12,989 bases of DNA from Candidatus Aenigmatarchaeota archaeon (GCA_030672315.1 DAOVGQ010000017.1:1-12989); one strand, 5' to 3'; counted from the stretch's first letter, positions 5,453 through 11,634 are shown. Made by a program: numbers and translations. The notes: a model not told the origin generated them from the sequence alone.

Positions 5453-7174
5453 TCAGCCCACACCCATCTTTTTCTTCCAGAAGTCGACCTGCTGCTGGTA
5501 GAACCCGCCGACCTCGACAAGGTACATCTTGACCACCCTCTCGTAGAAGGCGCTCTCATAGGGCCCCGGCCTGAAGAGAAACCTGCTGTACTTTCCGAGT
5601 CTCCTCCTGGCCCCCCTGTACCTGCTCCGGACGCCGTCCACAAAGCGGGTGGCCGCACCCTTCTCCTCTTCCTTGGGAGGCTTTTTTCCAAGCAGTATCC
5701 TGGACTCCTCCATGTACCTGTCCTCGATTTCTTTGGTGCCAAGCATCTCGGTAACCTCCCTCTCAAATGCCTTTTCCTTGGCATCCAGCTCTATCAGGTG
5801 CAGCAGGAGAGCGTTCTGGGAGGCAATCCAGGTCCTCATGGGCTGTATCATCATGTCTTCAAGCTCGCCCCCTGCAGGGGGAGGCGTCTTTATAATGCTT
5901 CTGTTTATAGTAATGTCGAAGAGGACATAGTAGAATTCTGACGGAATCATCGCGGGAACGGGCAGCTCGGCCTGCATGGGATACTTGATAACGGAGTTTC
6001 TCATGATTTCCCTGATTTTCTTGTCATTCCTCTTGGTGTAGTATCCTGGCTCGAGCCGGTATTTGTACTCTATCTTTCTGGCCCATTCCCTCACGAAGTC
6101 GTCAAGCGGGTCTATCATCCAGCGGATGCCATCTATCTCGCGCTCTGTCCTGGCCTCGGGCTTCCTTTTCTCGCCTATGGGGAAGGCCTTCCAGACCCAG
6201 AGACGGACAGAGGTCATGGCAGAGCCCGTGCCAAAGGCCGGCGCCATATAGGCATTGGTGGCAAAGGCCGAGGGCTTCTCGGTCTTCTCCTTCATCATCT
6301 TGTGCCTGGCTATGTAGGGCTTGAGCCACTCCTTGTAGTCATCGATGGACTTCTTCCTGGCCTTGACCATGGCCTCGATGCGGGCATACCTCTCTGCCAC
6401 AGTGGGCATGAAGAGCTTCTTCCACTCCTTGAAGAGCCTGTCCTTGGTAATGAGGACTGTCGCCTCGGCCTGGGTGACATCCAGCTCGCGGCCAATCTCA
6501 TCTGTTGTCCACTTCTTTCCCCTGTACTTCTCCTGGCCGAGCCTTATGAAGTCAGTTATTATGGTGGGCCACCTCTTGGCCATGGTAATCATGGAATAGC
6601 CTTCTCCTGTGTGTGCATCCACCCTGTCCACAAAGAGGCTCCTGAGAACGTGCTCCTCCCTCCTTCCCTCCTTGAAGTAGTCCAGTATCTCCTTGTAGCG
6701 CCGGGAATCGTGTGCAAGCAGTTCATAGTCTGTCACAGCCTGCATTGCAGAGGCAAGGCCCTGCTTTATCTGCCCCTCGAGCTTCTGGCGCTGTCCCATG
6801 AAGAGGTTGTAGGTATCGGCGTGTATGGGTGAGACCTCCATTGACTCGCTTACCTTCCTGACGTTGTAGGCCCACTTGGGCATCTGGAACACATATGACC
6901 AGTACATGCCCGAGCACTTGCCCGTCGAGGTTGTGAAGTCAAGGACAATGTCCGTGTTGAGGGGGGCTACATAGAGTGCGAAGCCCATAATGGGGGGCAT
7001 TCCTGGGACCCTGGCCTCTTCCTGGAGGTAGTCTATCACCAGTTCATGGCGGTCTATTTTTTCTTTCTCTGTCTGGTCAATGCCGAACTCTCCCTCTTGA
7101 TAGGGCCAGGCCTGCCATTCCTCCCTTCCTACCCTCTCGATTTCCTCGAGTTCCTCTTTCGTAATATCTGCCAT
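5453..7174 (-). CDS. Large conserved-looking protein of unknown family (573 aa) with helix-turn-helix-like segment
   Basis: The protein is mainly helical and charged, with no signal peptide or clear membrane helix. Residues 1-50 are acidic. Residues about 60-110 look alpha/beta (MGFALYVAPLNTDIVLDFTT). Residues 222-251 (WTTDEIGRELDVTQAEATVL, then ITKDRLFKEW) match the spacing of a helix-turn-helix, suggesting nucleic-acid binding. Residues 360-420 contain many Tyr and Arg, and the C-terminus is very basic (SRYRGARRRLGKYSRFLFR). I cannot name the family. ATG 7174 is chosen because it follows a GAAGGAT ribosome site and matches the start of the sister leader. ATG 7240 (preceded by GAAGGAG, giving 595 aa) and TTG 7267 are alternatives. 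The gene begins 85 bases after the stop of the 56-aa membrane protein on the same strand, so co-transcription is likely. Confidence 0.7.
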   Translation of the reverse strand: MADITKEELEEIERVGREEWQAWPYQEGEFGIDQTEKEKIDRHELVIDYLQEEARVPGMPPIMGFALYVAPLNTDIVLDFTTSTGKCSGMYWSYVFQMPKWAYNVRKVSESMEVSPIHADTYNLFMGQRQKLEGQIKQGLASAMQAVTDYELLAHDSRRYKEILDYFKEGRREEHVLRSLFVDRVDAHTGEGYSMITMAKRWPTIITDFIRLGQEKYRGKKWTTDEIGRELDVTQAEATVLITKDRLFKEWKKLFMPTVAERYARIEAMVKARKKSIDDYKEWLKPYIARHKMMKEKTEKPSAFATNAYMAPAFGTGSAMTSVRLWVWKAFPIGEKRKPEARTEREIDGIRWMIDPLDDFVREWARKIEYKYRLEPGYYTKRNDKKIREIMRNSVIKYPMQAELPVPAMIPSEFYYVLFDITINRSIIKTPPPAGGELEDMMIQPMRTWIASQNALLLHLIELDAKEKAFEREVTEMLGTKEIEDRYMEESRILLGKKPPKEEEKGAATRFVDGVRSRYRGARRRLGKYSRFLFRPGPYESAFYERVVKMYLVEVGGFYQQQVDFWKKKMGVG

Positions 7175-7259
7175 ATCCTTCGCCTTGTAGCTGGTTACAG
7201 AGCCATTGCGTACCCTTACAGGGCACAAGAGCGACGGCATGCACTCCTTCGCTTTGCAC
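7175..7259 (-). promoter_or_regulatory. Leader of the 573-aa gene, related to the leader at 5261-5330
   Basis: The block CAARGCGAAGGA occurs twice (minus strand, 7245-7256 as CAAAGCGAAGGA and 7176-7187 as CAAGGCGAAGGA), 69 bases apart. A hairpin GTGCCCT-GTA-AGGGTAC (7210-7226) has 7 pairs including one G-U and a 3-base loop. It has the same geometry as the hairpin in the other leader but different bases. Both leaders keep TGCCGTC before the hairpin and TGTAAC or CGTAAC after it. The two spacings (51 and 69) are multiples of three and most differences fall in third codon positions, so some or all of the leader may be translated. Confidence 0.55.
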
Positions 7260-7430
7260 TTATACAAAAACCATGATTGCCCCGAGTATTATCATCACAA
7301 AGCCCGCTATCACGACAACAATTCCGAATTCCTGGGGCTGGTATGTAGAGGCGGAAGGGAAAAAGAATACCAGAACCCCGCCTATCACTATCAATATGAT
7401 ACCCGTTATTACTCCTGCAAGGCCGAACAT
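7260..7430 (-). CDS. Small two-helix membrane protein (56 aa), probably leaderless
   Basis: The product begins MFGLAGVITGIILIVIGGVL and ends AGFVMIILGAIMVFV. It has two hydrophobic helices at about residues 4-24 and 37-55, joined by a short polar turn (PSASTYQPQEF), so both ends lie on one side of the membrane. ATG 7430 is preferred because a TATA box (7455-7466) lies about 30 bases upstream, fitting a leaderless start. A longer frame upstream has no support. The 573-aa gene follows, so this peptide may be the membrane partner of that protein. Glycine-rich helices of this kind can pack tightly in oligomers. The family is unknown. Confidence 0.6.
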   Translation of the reverse strand: MFGLAGVITGIILIVIGGVLVFFFPSASTYQPQEFGIVVVIAGFVMIILGAIMVFV

Positions 7431-7454
7431 ACTAATTAATATTATCTCTCCCAA

Positions 7455-7466
7455 ATTATATATAAT
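7455..7466. promoter_or_regulatory. Palindromic TATA box between divergent genes
   Basis: ATTATATATAAT is its own reverse complement. It is 30 bases before ATG 7430 on the minus strand (a leaderless start) and 60 bases before ATG 7526 on the plus strand (leader of about 35 bases with a ribosome site). One TATA element could serve both directions and tie the two halves of the module together. Confidence 0.55.
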
Positions 7467-7525
7467 CATGCCCAACTTCCCCAAAATAACCAAGTGAGGA
7501 AGAAAATGGGTTGGAAGGTGGTTCA

Positions 7526-8038
7526 ATGGTCTATGCCAGGACAAAGATGGTGATGCAGGACAACTGCTTTCCCACGGATCCCGGGGATGTTATCCTGAGG
7601 TATGTGGGGCCGAATGTCCCAAAGATATACCACAGGTTCTATGATATGATAAAGTCAATATTCAATGTGCCTGACAGCGCGATTCAGGAGGAGAAGTTCA
7701 ACTGGGGCAAGGGCATAACCGAGAAGTTCAAGCTGGTGTGGTTCATCCACAAGGACCTGGACCAGTTCACCTACATCTATCTCAAGATATCGGCCAGCGG
7801 GGAGGGGGACGAGAAGGCAGGCAATGCAAATATCAGGATAAAGCCCTATCTGAGGACGGAATATCCCCAGGACACCCTGTGGCAGCGCTCCCTGTTCTAT
7901 GAGTTCATCAGGACTTTCTGGCACAGGATGTTCTACCACAGGAAGAGAGAGGAATACAATGAAGAATGCAAGCACCTTACTATAATGCTCCAGAGGCAGC
8001 TCCAGGAGCTTTTCAGGGAGCTGAGGGAAACCAAATAG
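7526..8038 (+). CDS. Unknown small protein, paralogue 1 of a tandem pair (170 aa)
   Basis: The start ATG 7526 follows GGAAGGTGG by a normal spacing; an in-frame TTG at 7511 is less likely. No signal peptide is present. The predicted layout is a beta strand and helix (IYHRFYDMIKSIF), then a beta-rich middle with paired strands (KFNWGKGITEKFKLVWFIH, YIYLKISASG, ANIRIKPYLRT), then a long amphipathic C-terminal helix with many aromatics (FIRTFWHRMFYHRKREEY). It aligns along its whole length with the next protein: W60 with W55, L109-x-T111 at the same number in both, and C148 with C143. The fold could be lipid- or protein-binding. I recall proteins of this look from DPANN genomes but cannot name a family. 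It is the first gene of the plus-strand half of the module. Confidence 0.75.
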   Translation: MVYARTKMVMQDNCFPTDPGDVILRYVGPNVPKIYHRFYDMIKSIFNVPDSAIQEEKFNWGKGITEKFKLVWFIHKDLDQFTYIYLKISASGEGDEKAGNANIRIKPYLRTEYPQDTLWQRSLFYEFIRTFWHRMFYHRKREEYNEECKHLTIMLQRQLQELFRELRETK

Positions 8039-8046
8039 GTGTGGCC

Positions 8047-8550
8047 ATGGGAGAGATTCAGATAGTGGAGGATTGCCTTGCTCCTGCGAGATTCGTCTAC
8101 CTCACTTATTCTGGAAAGAACCCATTCGATGTGGCCAGCAAGATTGCAGAGATGCTCCAGCCCTTCTTTAGGGTGAGCTCTGCAGGCATAAGCGAGACTG
8201 ACTTCAGGTGGGATGATTCAGGCGACCCCGTAGCATTCTACTTCACCTGGTGGGTTGATAGGGGCGAGGAAGTGAGCAGGTGGTCCAGGCAGAGGTTCAA
8301 CATAAAGGTCCAGGGAACCCAGACCAAGGAGACCAAGGAAGGGGAATTCACCATGCAGCTTGATGCCAGGCTCAGTACAAGGTTCATCTTCAGCAATCCC
8401 TTCCTTAAGGGGTTGTTCTGGTTGTATGACTACCTGTTCTATTTCAGGAGAAGGTCTGCCTACCTCAAAGACTGCGAGGAAACTGTTTATGAGTTCAGGG
8501 ATGAGATAAAGAAGCACTTCAACGTGAGCGTGCTTGAGAAGGGAGGCTGA
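8047..8550 (+). CDS. Unknown small protein, paralogue 2 of a tandem pair (167 aa)
   Basis: ATG 8047 lies 8 bases after the upstream stop, with AGGTG overlapping that stop as ribosome site. GTG 8041 would add two residues. The protein has the same architecture as its neighbour: helix (ASKIAEMLQPFF), strands (TDFRWDDSGDPVAFYFTWWV, RFNIKVQG, FTMQLDARLST), then an aromatic helix (FLKGLFWLYDYLFYFRRRSA). The shared pattern is [KR]-F-x-W, F-x3-W, a beta hairpin, L-x-T, then Y-x3-C. The C-terminal segment FLKGLFWLYDYLFYF is hydrophobic enough to sit in or on a membrane. The close coupling to both neighbours implies translation from one mRNA and probably a heteromeric complex of the two paralogues. 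Confidence 0.78.
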   Translation: MGEIQIVEDCLAPARFVYLTYSGKNPFDVASKIAEMLQPFFRVSSAGISETDFRWDDSGDPVAFYFTWWVDRGEEVSRWSRQRFNIKVQGTQTKETKEGEFTMQLDARLSTRFIFSNPFLKGLFWLYDYLFYFRRRSAYLKDCEETVYEFRDEIKKHFNVSVLEKGG

Positions 8551-8552
8551 AT

Positions 8553-8918
8553 ATGATGGAACACGGACCGCTTGTGGAGGGATTCCCCCTTGTCAAGGGC
8601 ATCCTGTGCGGTTCCCTCCTGGCAGGCTCTCTGACCATGCCGTATGGAATCCTCGTTCAGGCCGCGCTTTTCATTATCGCTGTGCTGGTCTTCCTAGACT
8701 CTGTCTTCATCTTTGGCAGAGAGACCCATATCCTGGGCTTCCTGGCAGCCATGCTGCTGGGGGCTGTCCTGGGGATTGCCTTTGCCCTGGCAGGCCTGAT
8801 AGGCCTGTACATGCTCGTCACCTTTGTTGTCATGACGATAGTCTACCTCTATGAGTTCATGTCATACAGGGAGGGCAGGCACGTGAAGGCCAGGGTTGCC
8901 AGAGTGTTATCCCGTTAA
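8553..8918 (+). CDS. Polytopic membrane protein (121 aa), last gene of the plus-strand half
   Basis: ATG 8553 follows GGGAGG with 6 bases of spacing and is 2 bases after the preceding stop. Hydrophobic helices are predicted at about residues 12-30, 33-54, 60-85 and 86-103, with a short basic C-terminal tail (YREGRHVKARVARVLSR) likely cytoplasmic. Small residues (Gly, Ala) dominate the helices. There are no charged residues inside the helices that would suggest a transporter mechanism. It probably anchors the two paralogues encoded before it. The family is unknown. Confidence 0.7.
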   Translation: MMEHGPLVEGFPLVKGILCGSLLAGSLTMPYGILVQAALFIIAVLVFLDSVFIFGRETHILGFLAAMLLGAVLGIAFALAGLIGLYMLVTFVVMTIVYLYEFMSYREGRHVKARVARVLSR

Positions 8919-8956
8919 GTTATATGAAGCAGCAACTTACCTGTTGTGAGTAAGTA

Positions 8957-9018
8957 CCGTTAAGTTGACAATACAAAGAGAGAGGCCTGCCGCATAATAA
9001 CAACAAGACTTCTCTCTC
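8957..9018 (-). terminator. Hairpin terminator with conserved tail (copy 3), after the tRNA
   Basis: On the minus strand GAGAGAG (9012-9018) pairs with CTCTCTC (8978-8984) around a 27-base loop, followed by TTTGTATTGTCAACTTAACGG (tail 8957-8977). It begins 6 bases after the tRNA's CCA. The tail shares 14 of 14 bases with copy 2 and a different 14-base stretch with copy 1. The core CCGTTAAGTT also occurs at 8912-8921, over the stop of the membrane-protein gene. Confidence 0.5.
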
Positions 9019-9023
9019 CCCAC

Positions 9024-9099
9024 TGGAGCGGGGAAAGGGACTTGAACCCCTGACGCACACCCTGGGAGGATGCCGCTCTACCAACTGAGCTATCCCCGC
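9024..9099 (-). tRNA. tRNA-Gly (anticodon CCC), CCA encoded
   Basis: The gene folds completely. Acceptor GCGGGGA pairs with TCCCCGC. The D arm is GCTC-AGTTGGTA-GAGC. The anticodon arm is GCATC-CTCCCAG-GGTGT with anticodon CCC (two G-U pairs). The variable loop is 5 bases, and the T arm is AGGGG-TTCAAGT-CCCTT. Discriminator U73 is followed by an encoded CCA (9024-9026). There is no intron. The GCGGG acceptor with U73 is typical of bacterial tRNA-Gly, whereas archaeal tRNA-Gly usually carries A73. No clear TATA box lies at the right distance, and the 5' end overlaps the stop of the gene before it. It is therefore probably cut out of a longer transcript. Confidence 0.93.
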
Positions 9100-9461
9100 A
9101 ATTTGGTGAGAAAATACTTCGCCCTGATGGTCTGATCAATCCCTATCGTTATCCCGGAAGCGAAGCCCAACGAAAACAGAATGCCGTCGAGTAGACGGAT
9201 TGAACCAATATAATCTTGCCTATCCCTATAGAACCAGCCAATTGCCAGAAAAATCAGAAGGCCCGCTAATACAGAGAATATTCTGATTGTTCTCATCTCA
9301 TTCTCATCAGGCATTTCTCCTAAAAAGATGGAGTGAAGCATGACTACCAATAGCGATATGCCCAGAAAGAATCCATATGAAAAGGGACTTAGATTCACAG
9401 GCAGACAAAAGAAAAGCAGAGATAACAGTATTATAAAATCAAATTTGTTGATGACCTTCAC
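9090..9461 (-). CDS. Four-helix membrane protein ending inside the tRNA gene (123 aa)
   Basis: The GTG at 9459-9461 follows a strong ribosome site (AAAGGAGGT, 5 bases of spacing) and starts VKVINKFDFIILL. Four hydrophobic helices are predicted: FIILLSLLFFCLPV, YGFFLGISLLVVMLHSIFL, IFSVLAGLLIFLAIGWFY and LLDGILFSLGFASGITIGI. A polar loop EMPDENEMRT lies between helices 2 and 3. The reading frame runs to TAG at 9090-9092, which is U8-A9-G10 of the tRNA, a 10-base overlap. The frame also extends up to GTG 9557, close to the start predicted from the TATA box at 9584-9598, so a 155-aa product is possible. The ribosome site favours 9461. The gene is AT-rich relative to its right neighbours. The family is unknown. 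Confidence 0.6.
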   Translation of the reverse strand: MKVINKFDFIILLSLLFFCLPVNLSPFSYGFFLGISLLVVMLHSIFLGEMPDENEMRTIRIFSVLAGLLIFLAIGWFYRDRQDYIGSIRLLDGILFSLGFASGITIGIDQTIRAKYFLTKLRG

Positions 9462-9583
9462 GATTGACCTCCTTTCTTTTTTGATTAAGTCAAGAAACAG
9501 AAAAGACAAAGAAAGACCAAGAAATTGACCCGGTGGCCACAGGGAACAGCAGAACACCTAAGGAAACCAAGAACAGCTTTCAC

Positions 9584-9598
9584 TATATAATTATATAT
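9584..9598 (-). promoter_or_regulatory. TATA box for the membrane protein-tRNA unit
   Basis: The block TATATAATTATATAG (minus strand) predicts transcription from about 9565. It is nearly symmetrical, so it could also drive plus-strand transcription into 9620-9790. Confidence 0.45.
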
Positions 9599-9657
9599 TA
9601 TTTGCCTTTAAGGCGTGCTGGCTGATTTCACATGTCCTGTTCCCCGTTCTCTGGGCC

Positions 9658-9681
9658 CCGGGTTGATTCCTATCAACTCGG
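9658..9681 (+). other. Perfect 10-bp stem-loop in the ABCE1 downstream region
   Basis: On the plus strand CCGGGTTGAT pairs with ATCAACTCGG (one G-U) around TCCT. The G-U becomes a C-A mismatch on the minus strand, so the plus strand is the better RNA. T-rich sequence follows. There is no plus-strand gene before it, so it may be a small RNA or a DNA site. Confidence 0.4.
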
Positions 9682-9732
9682 ATTGGTTTGAACTTTGTTT
9701 GCTTTTATTGAAACCATGATACAAGGTAATGG

Positions 9733-9749
9733 TTCTGATTTAATCAGAA
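9733..9749. repeat. 7-bp inverted repeat after ABCE1
   Basis: TTCTGAT (9733-9739) and ATCAGAA (9743-9749) flank TTA. The repeat lies about 45 bases past the ABCE1 stop. No T-run follows on the ABCE1 strand, while GATTTTTAAGG follows on the plus strand. Confidence 0.4.
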
Positions 9750-9791
9750 GATTTTTAAGGTTTTGGCCAGCTGCCTGCTCACCCCGGCAAC

Positions 9792-11573
9792 CTAGCCTGC
9801 ATAGTAGAAGTTGCCTGATTCCCTCTGCTCCTTGTCCTTCTGGGAGCCCGGTTTGTTGGCCCTGGGCCTCCCTGTCTGGGGGTCTCTTCTATATGTGATT
9901 CCAAGGGCCCTGAGGAAGGTGTTCATGCCCTCGGCCAGCGGGCACGGGGCTTCTGCGTGGCCTTTCACACCCCTCTGGCCAGAGAAAACCATAACCCTGT
10001 CTGATATCACGTCAAGGAACTGCAGGTCGTGGTCCACGACAAAACAGGGGGTTTCCCTTCCCTCGGCGTGCTCCCTTATGAGCCTGGCCACCCTGAGCCT
10101 CTGCTCCACATCGAGGAATGCTGAGGGCTCGTCCAGAAGGAGAAGCTCGTGCTCCCTTATGAGGGCAGCGGCCACGAAGCAGGACTGAAGCTCCCCGCCA
10201 GAGAGGTTCCTGAGCTGCCTCTCCATAAGCTTCTCTAAGCCAAGGAACCGGATGAGCCGCTTGTTCTCGGTGCTGGAGAGCTTGCCCGCCTGGGAGAGGT
10301 ACCCCTGCACCATCATACCCTCCTCGCCCCTCTCAAGGACAAGCCTCTGGGGCTTGTAGGAGAGTTTGACCTCCTCTGGAGGGGTTCCTTTATCAGGCTT
10401 GAGCAGGCCCGCAAGCATCCTGATGAACGTGGTCTTGCCTATGCTGTTGGGCCCGAGGATTCCTATGACCTCGCCCCTGTAGAGGTTGCCCGGCTCTGTC
10501 TTCAGAGAGAAAGCCGGGAAGGATTTCTCAAATCTGGGAAAGGAAAGGAAGAGCTTGTCCTTCTCAGGGGGTTTGGCCCTCTGGGAGAATGTTATTGGCT
10601 CCGGCCTGAAACGCACGTTGTCCTCCTTGATGTAGCCCTCGAGGTAGGTATTTATGCCGAGCCTCACCCCATAGGGCTTGGAGACTATCCCAAAGGCCCC
10701 GGGCTTTCCGTAGAGGATGTGGGTGTAGTCTGCCAGATAGTCTGCCACAGCCAGGTCGTGCTCGATAACCATGACAACGGCCCGGATGCATAGCCTCCTG
10801 ATTTCCCTTGCAGCGACCAGCCTCTGCTGGGCATCCAGATAGCTGGAGGGCTCGTCAAAGAAGTAGAACTCACAGTCCCTGAGCAGTGTGGCTGCGATGG
10901 CAAGCAGCTGGAGCTCCCCGCCAGAGAGCTCTGAAACCTGCTTATTGAGCATCTCTCCTATGTTCAGGTTTTTTACGACCTCCTCCATCACGCCCCTCTC
11001 ATCAGATTTCCTGAGCAAGTCCCTCACCCTGCCGGACCACTGCCTTGGTATGAGGTCCACGTGCTGGGGCTTGTATGCCGAGCGTACAGCCTTTCTGGAG
11101 AGCTGCTCCATGTAGCCCTGGAGCTCTGTACCCCTGAAGCGCTCTGTTATCTCCTGCCAGGGGATGTCCTCCCCAAGCATGCCTGTGTTGGGCTTGAGGC
11201 TGCCTGACAGTATGTTCAGGACCGTGGACTTCCCTGTGCCGTTCGGCCCTATCAGGCCGACAACGGCCTGGCGCTTGGGCACGGGAAGCCTGTACAGGGC
11301 GAACATGTTCCTGCCGTACCTGTGAATGGAGTTCTCCCGGAGCTCCTTTGGAAGGTTCACCACCATGATGGCCTGGCGCTGGCAGCGTTTTACACATATC
11401 CCGCATCCTATACAGAGCGATTCATCTATCAGGGGCATGGAATCCTCTGGCGAAACTGTTATGCACTCCTGGCCCGAGCGGTTCACAGGGCAGGCCTTCT
11501 GGCAGGCATACCCGGTTACCCTGGGGTTGCAGAGCTCCCTGTCAATCACTGCTATTCTCTTAGAAGCTGGCAT
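9792..11573 (-). CDS. abce1: ABCE1/Rli1 ribosome-recycling ATPase
   Basis: This twin-ATPase iron-sulfur protein splits the ribosome after termination, together with aRF1/Pelota. The 593 aa are the normal length. Order: ferredoxin-like domain with C15, C24, C28, C37 and C54, C57, C60, C64; HRYGRNMFALYRLPVP linker; ATPase 1 with Walker A GPNGTGKST (109-117), LSGGELQ (216-222), FFDEP (E241) and H272; hinge GIVSKPYGVRLGINTYLEGY; ATPase 2 with GPNSIGKTT (374-382), LSGGELQ (457-463), LLDEP (E482) and H515. The first cysteine motif is usually C-x-P-x-x-C-x3-C-x3-C-P, but here the second Cys is Thr20. C64 is followed by Gln where Pro is usual, and Walker A 2 has Ser377 for the usual Gly. The C-terminal 25 residues are an extra polar tail. 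ATG 11573 follows AGGTGGTG. The identification is secure. Confidence 0.97.
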   Translation of the reverse strand: MPASKRIAVIDRELCNPRVTGYACQKACPVNRSGQECITVSPEDSMPLIDESLCIGCGICVKRCQRQAIMVVNLPKELRENSIHRYGRNMFALYRLPVPKRQAVVGLIGPNGTGKSTVLNILSGSLKPNTGMLGEDIPWQEITERFRGTELQGYMEQLSRKAVRSAYKPQHVDLIPRQWSGRVRDLLRKSDERGVMEEVVKNLNIGEMLNKQVSELSGGELQLLAIAATLLRDCEFYFFDEPSSYLDAQQRLVAAREIRRLCIRAVVMVIEHDLAVADYLADYTHILYGKPGAFGIVSKPYGVRLGINTYLEGYIKEDNVRFRPEPITFSQRAKPPEKDKLFLSFPRFEKSFPAFSLKTEPGNLYRGEVIGILGPNSIGKTTFIRMLAGLLKPDKGTPPEEVKLSYKPQRLVLERGEEGMMVQGYLSQAGKLSSTENKRLIRFLGLEKLMERQLRNLSGGELQSCFVAAALIREHELLLLDEPSAFLDVEQRLRVARLIREHAEGRETPCFVVDHDLQFLDVISDRVMVFSGQRGVKGHAEAPCPLAEGMNTFLRALGITYRRDPQTGRPRANKPGSQKDKEQRESGNFYYAG

Positions 11574-11600
11574 TGCACCACCTGCTTGGCTTCTCTCCTT

Positions 11601-11634
11601 CCCGACTAAAATTCTGCTGGTTCGGAGGGTCGGG
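11601..11634 (-). promoter_or_regulatory. Hairpin in the ABCE1 leader
   Basis: CCCGAC (minus strand, 11629-11634) pairs with GTCGGG (11601-11606) around a 22-base loop. It lies between the predicted transcript start (about 11637) and ATG 11573, so almost the whole 5' end of the leader is folded. Confidence 0.35.

Noticed and set aside
7286..7297. Perfect C-box-like GTGATGA on the minus strand, suggesting a C/D-box guide RNA
   Set aside because: It lies within the coding sequence of the 56-aa membrane protein, and no D box (CTGA) follows at a suitable distance.
8965..8976. TTGACA followed by AT-rich sequence as a bacterial-type -35 promoter
   Set aside because: No -10 box lies at 16-18 bases, the genome is archaeal, and the motif is better explained as the conserved tail behind hairpins on the other strand.
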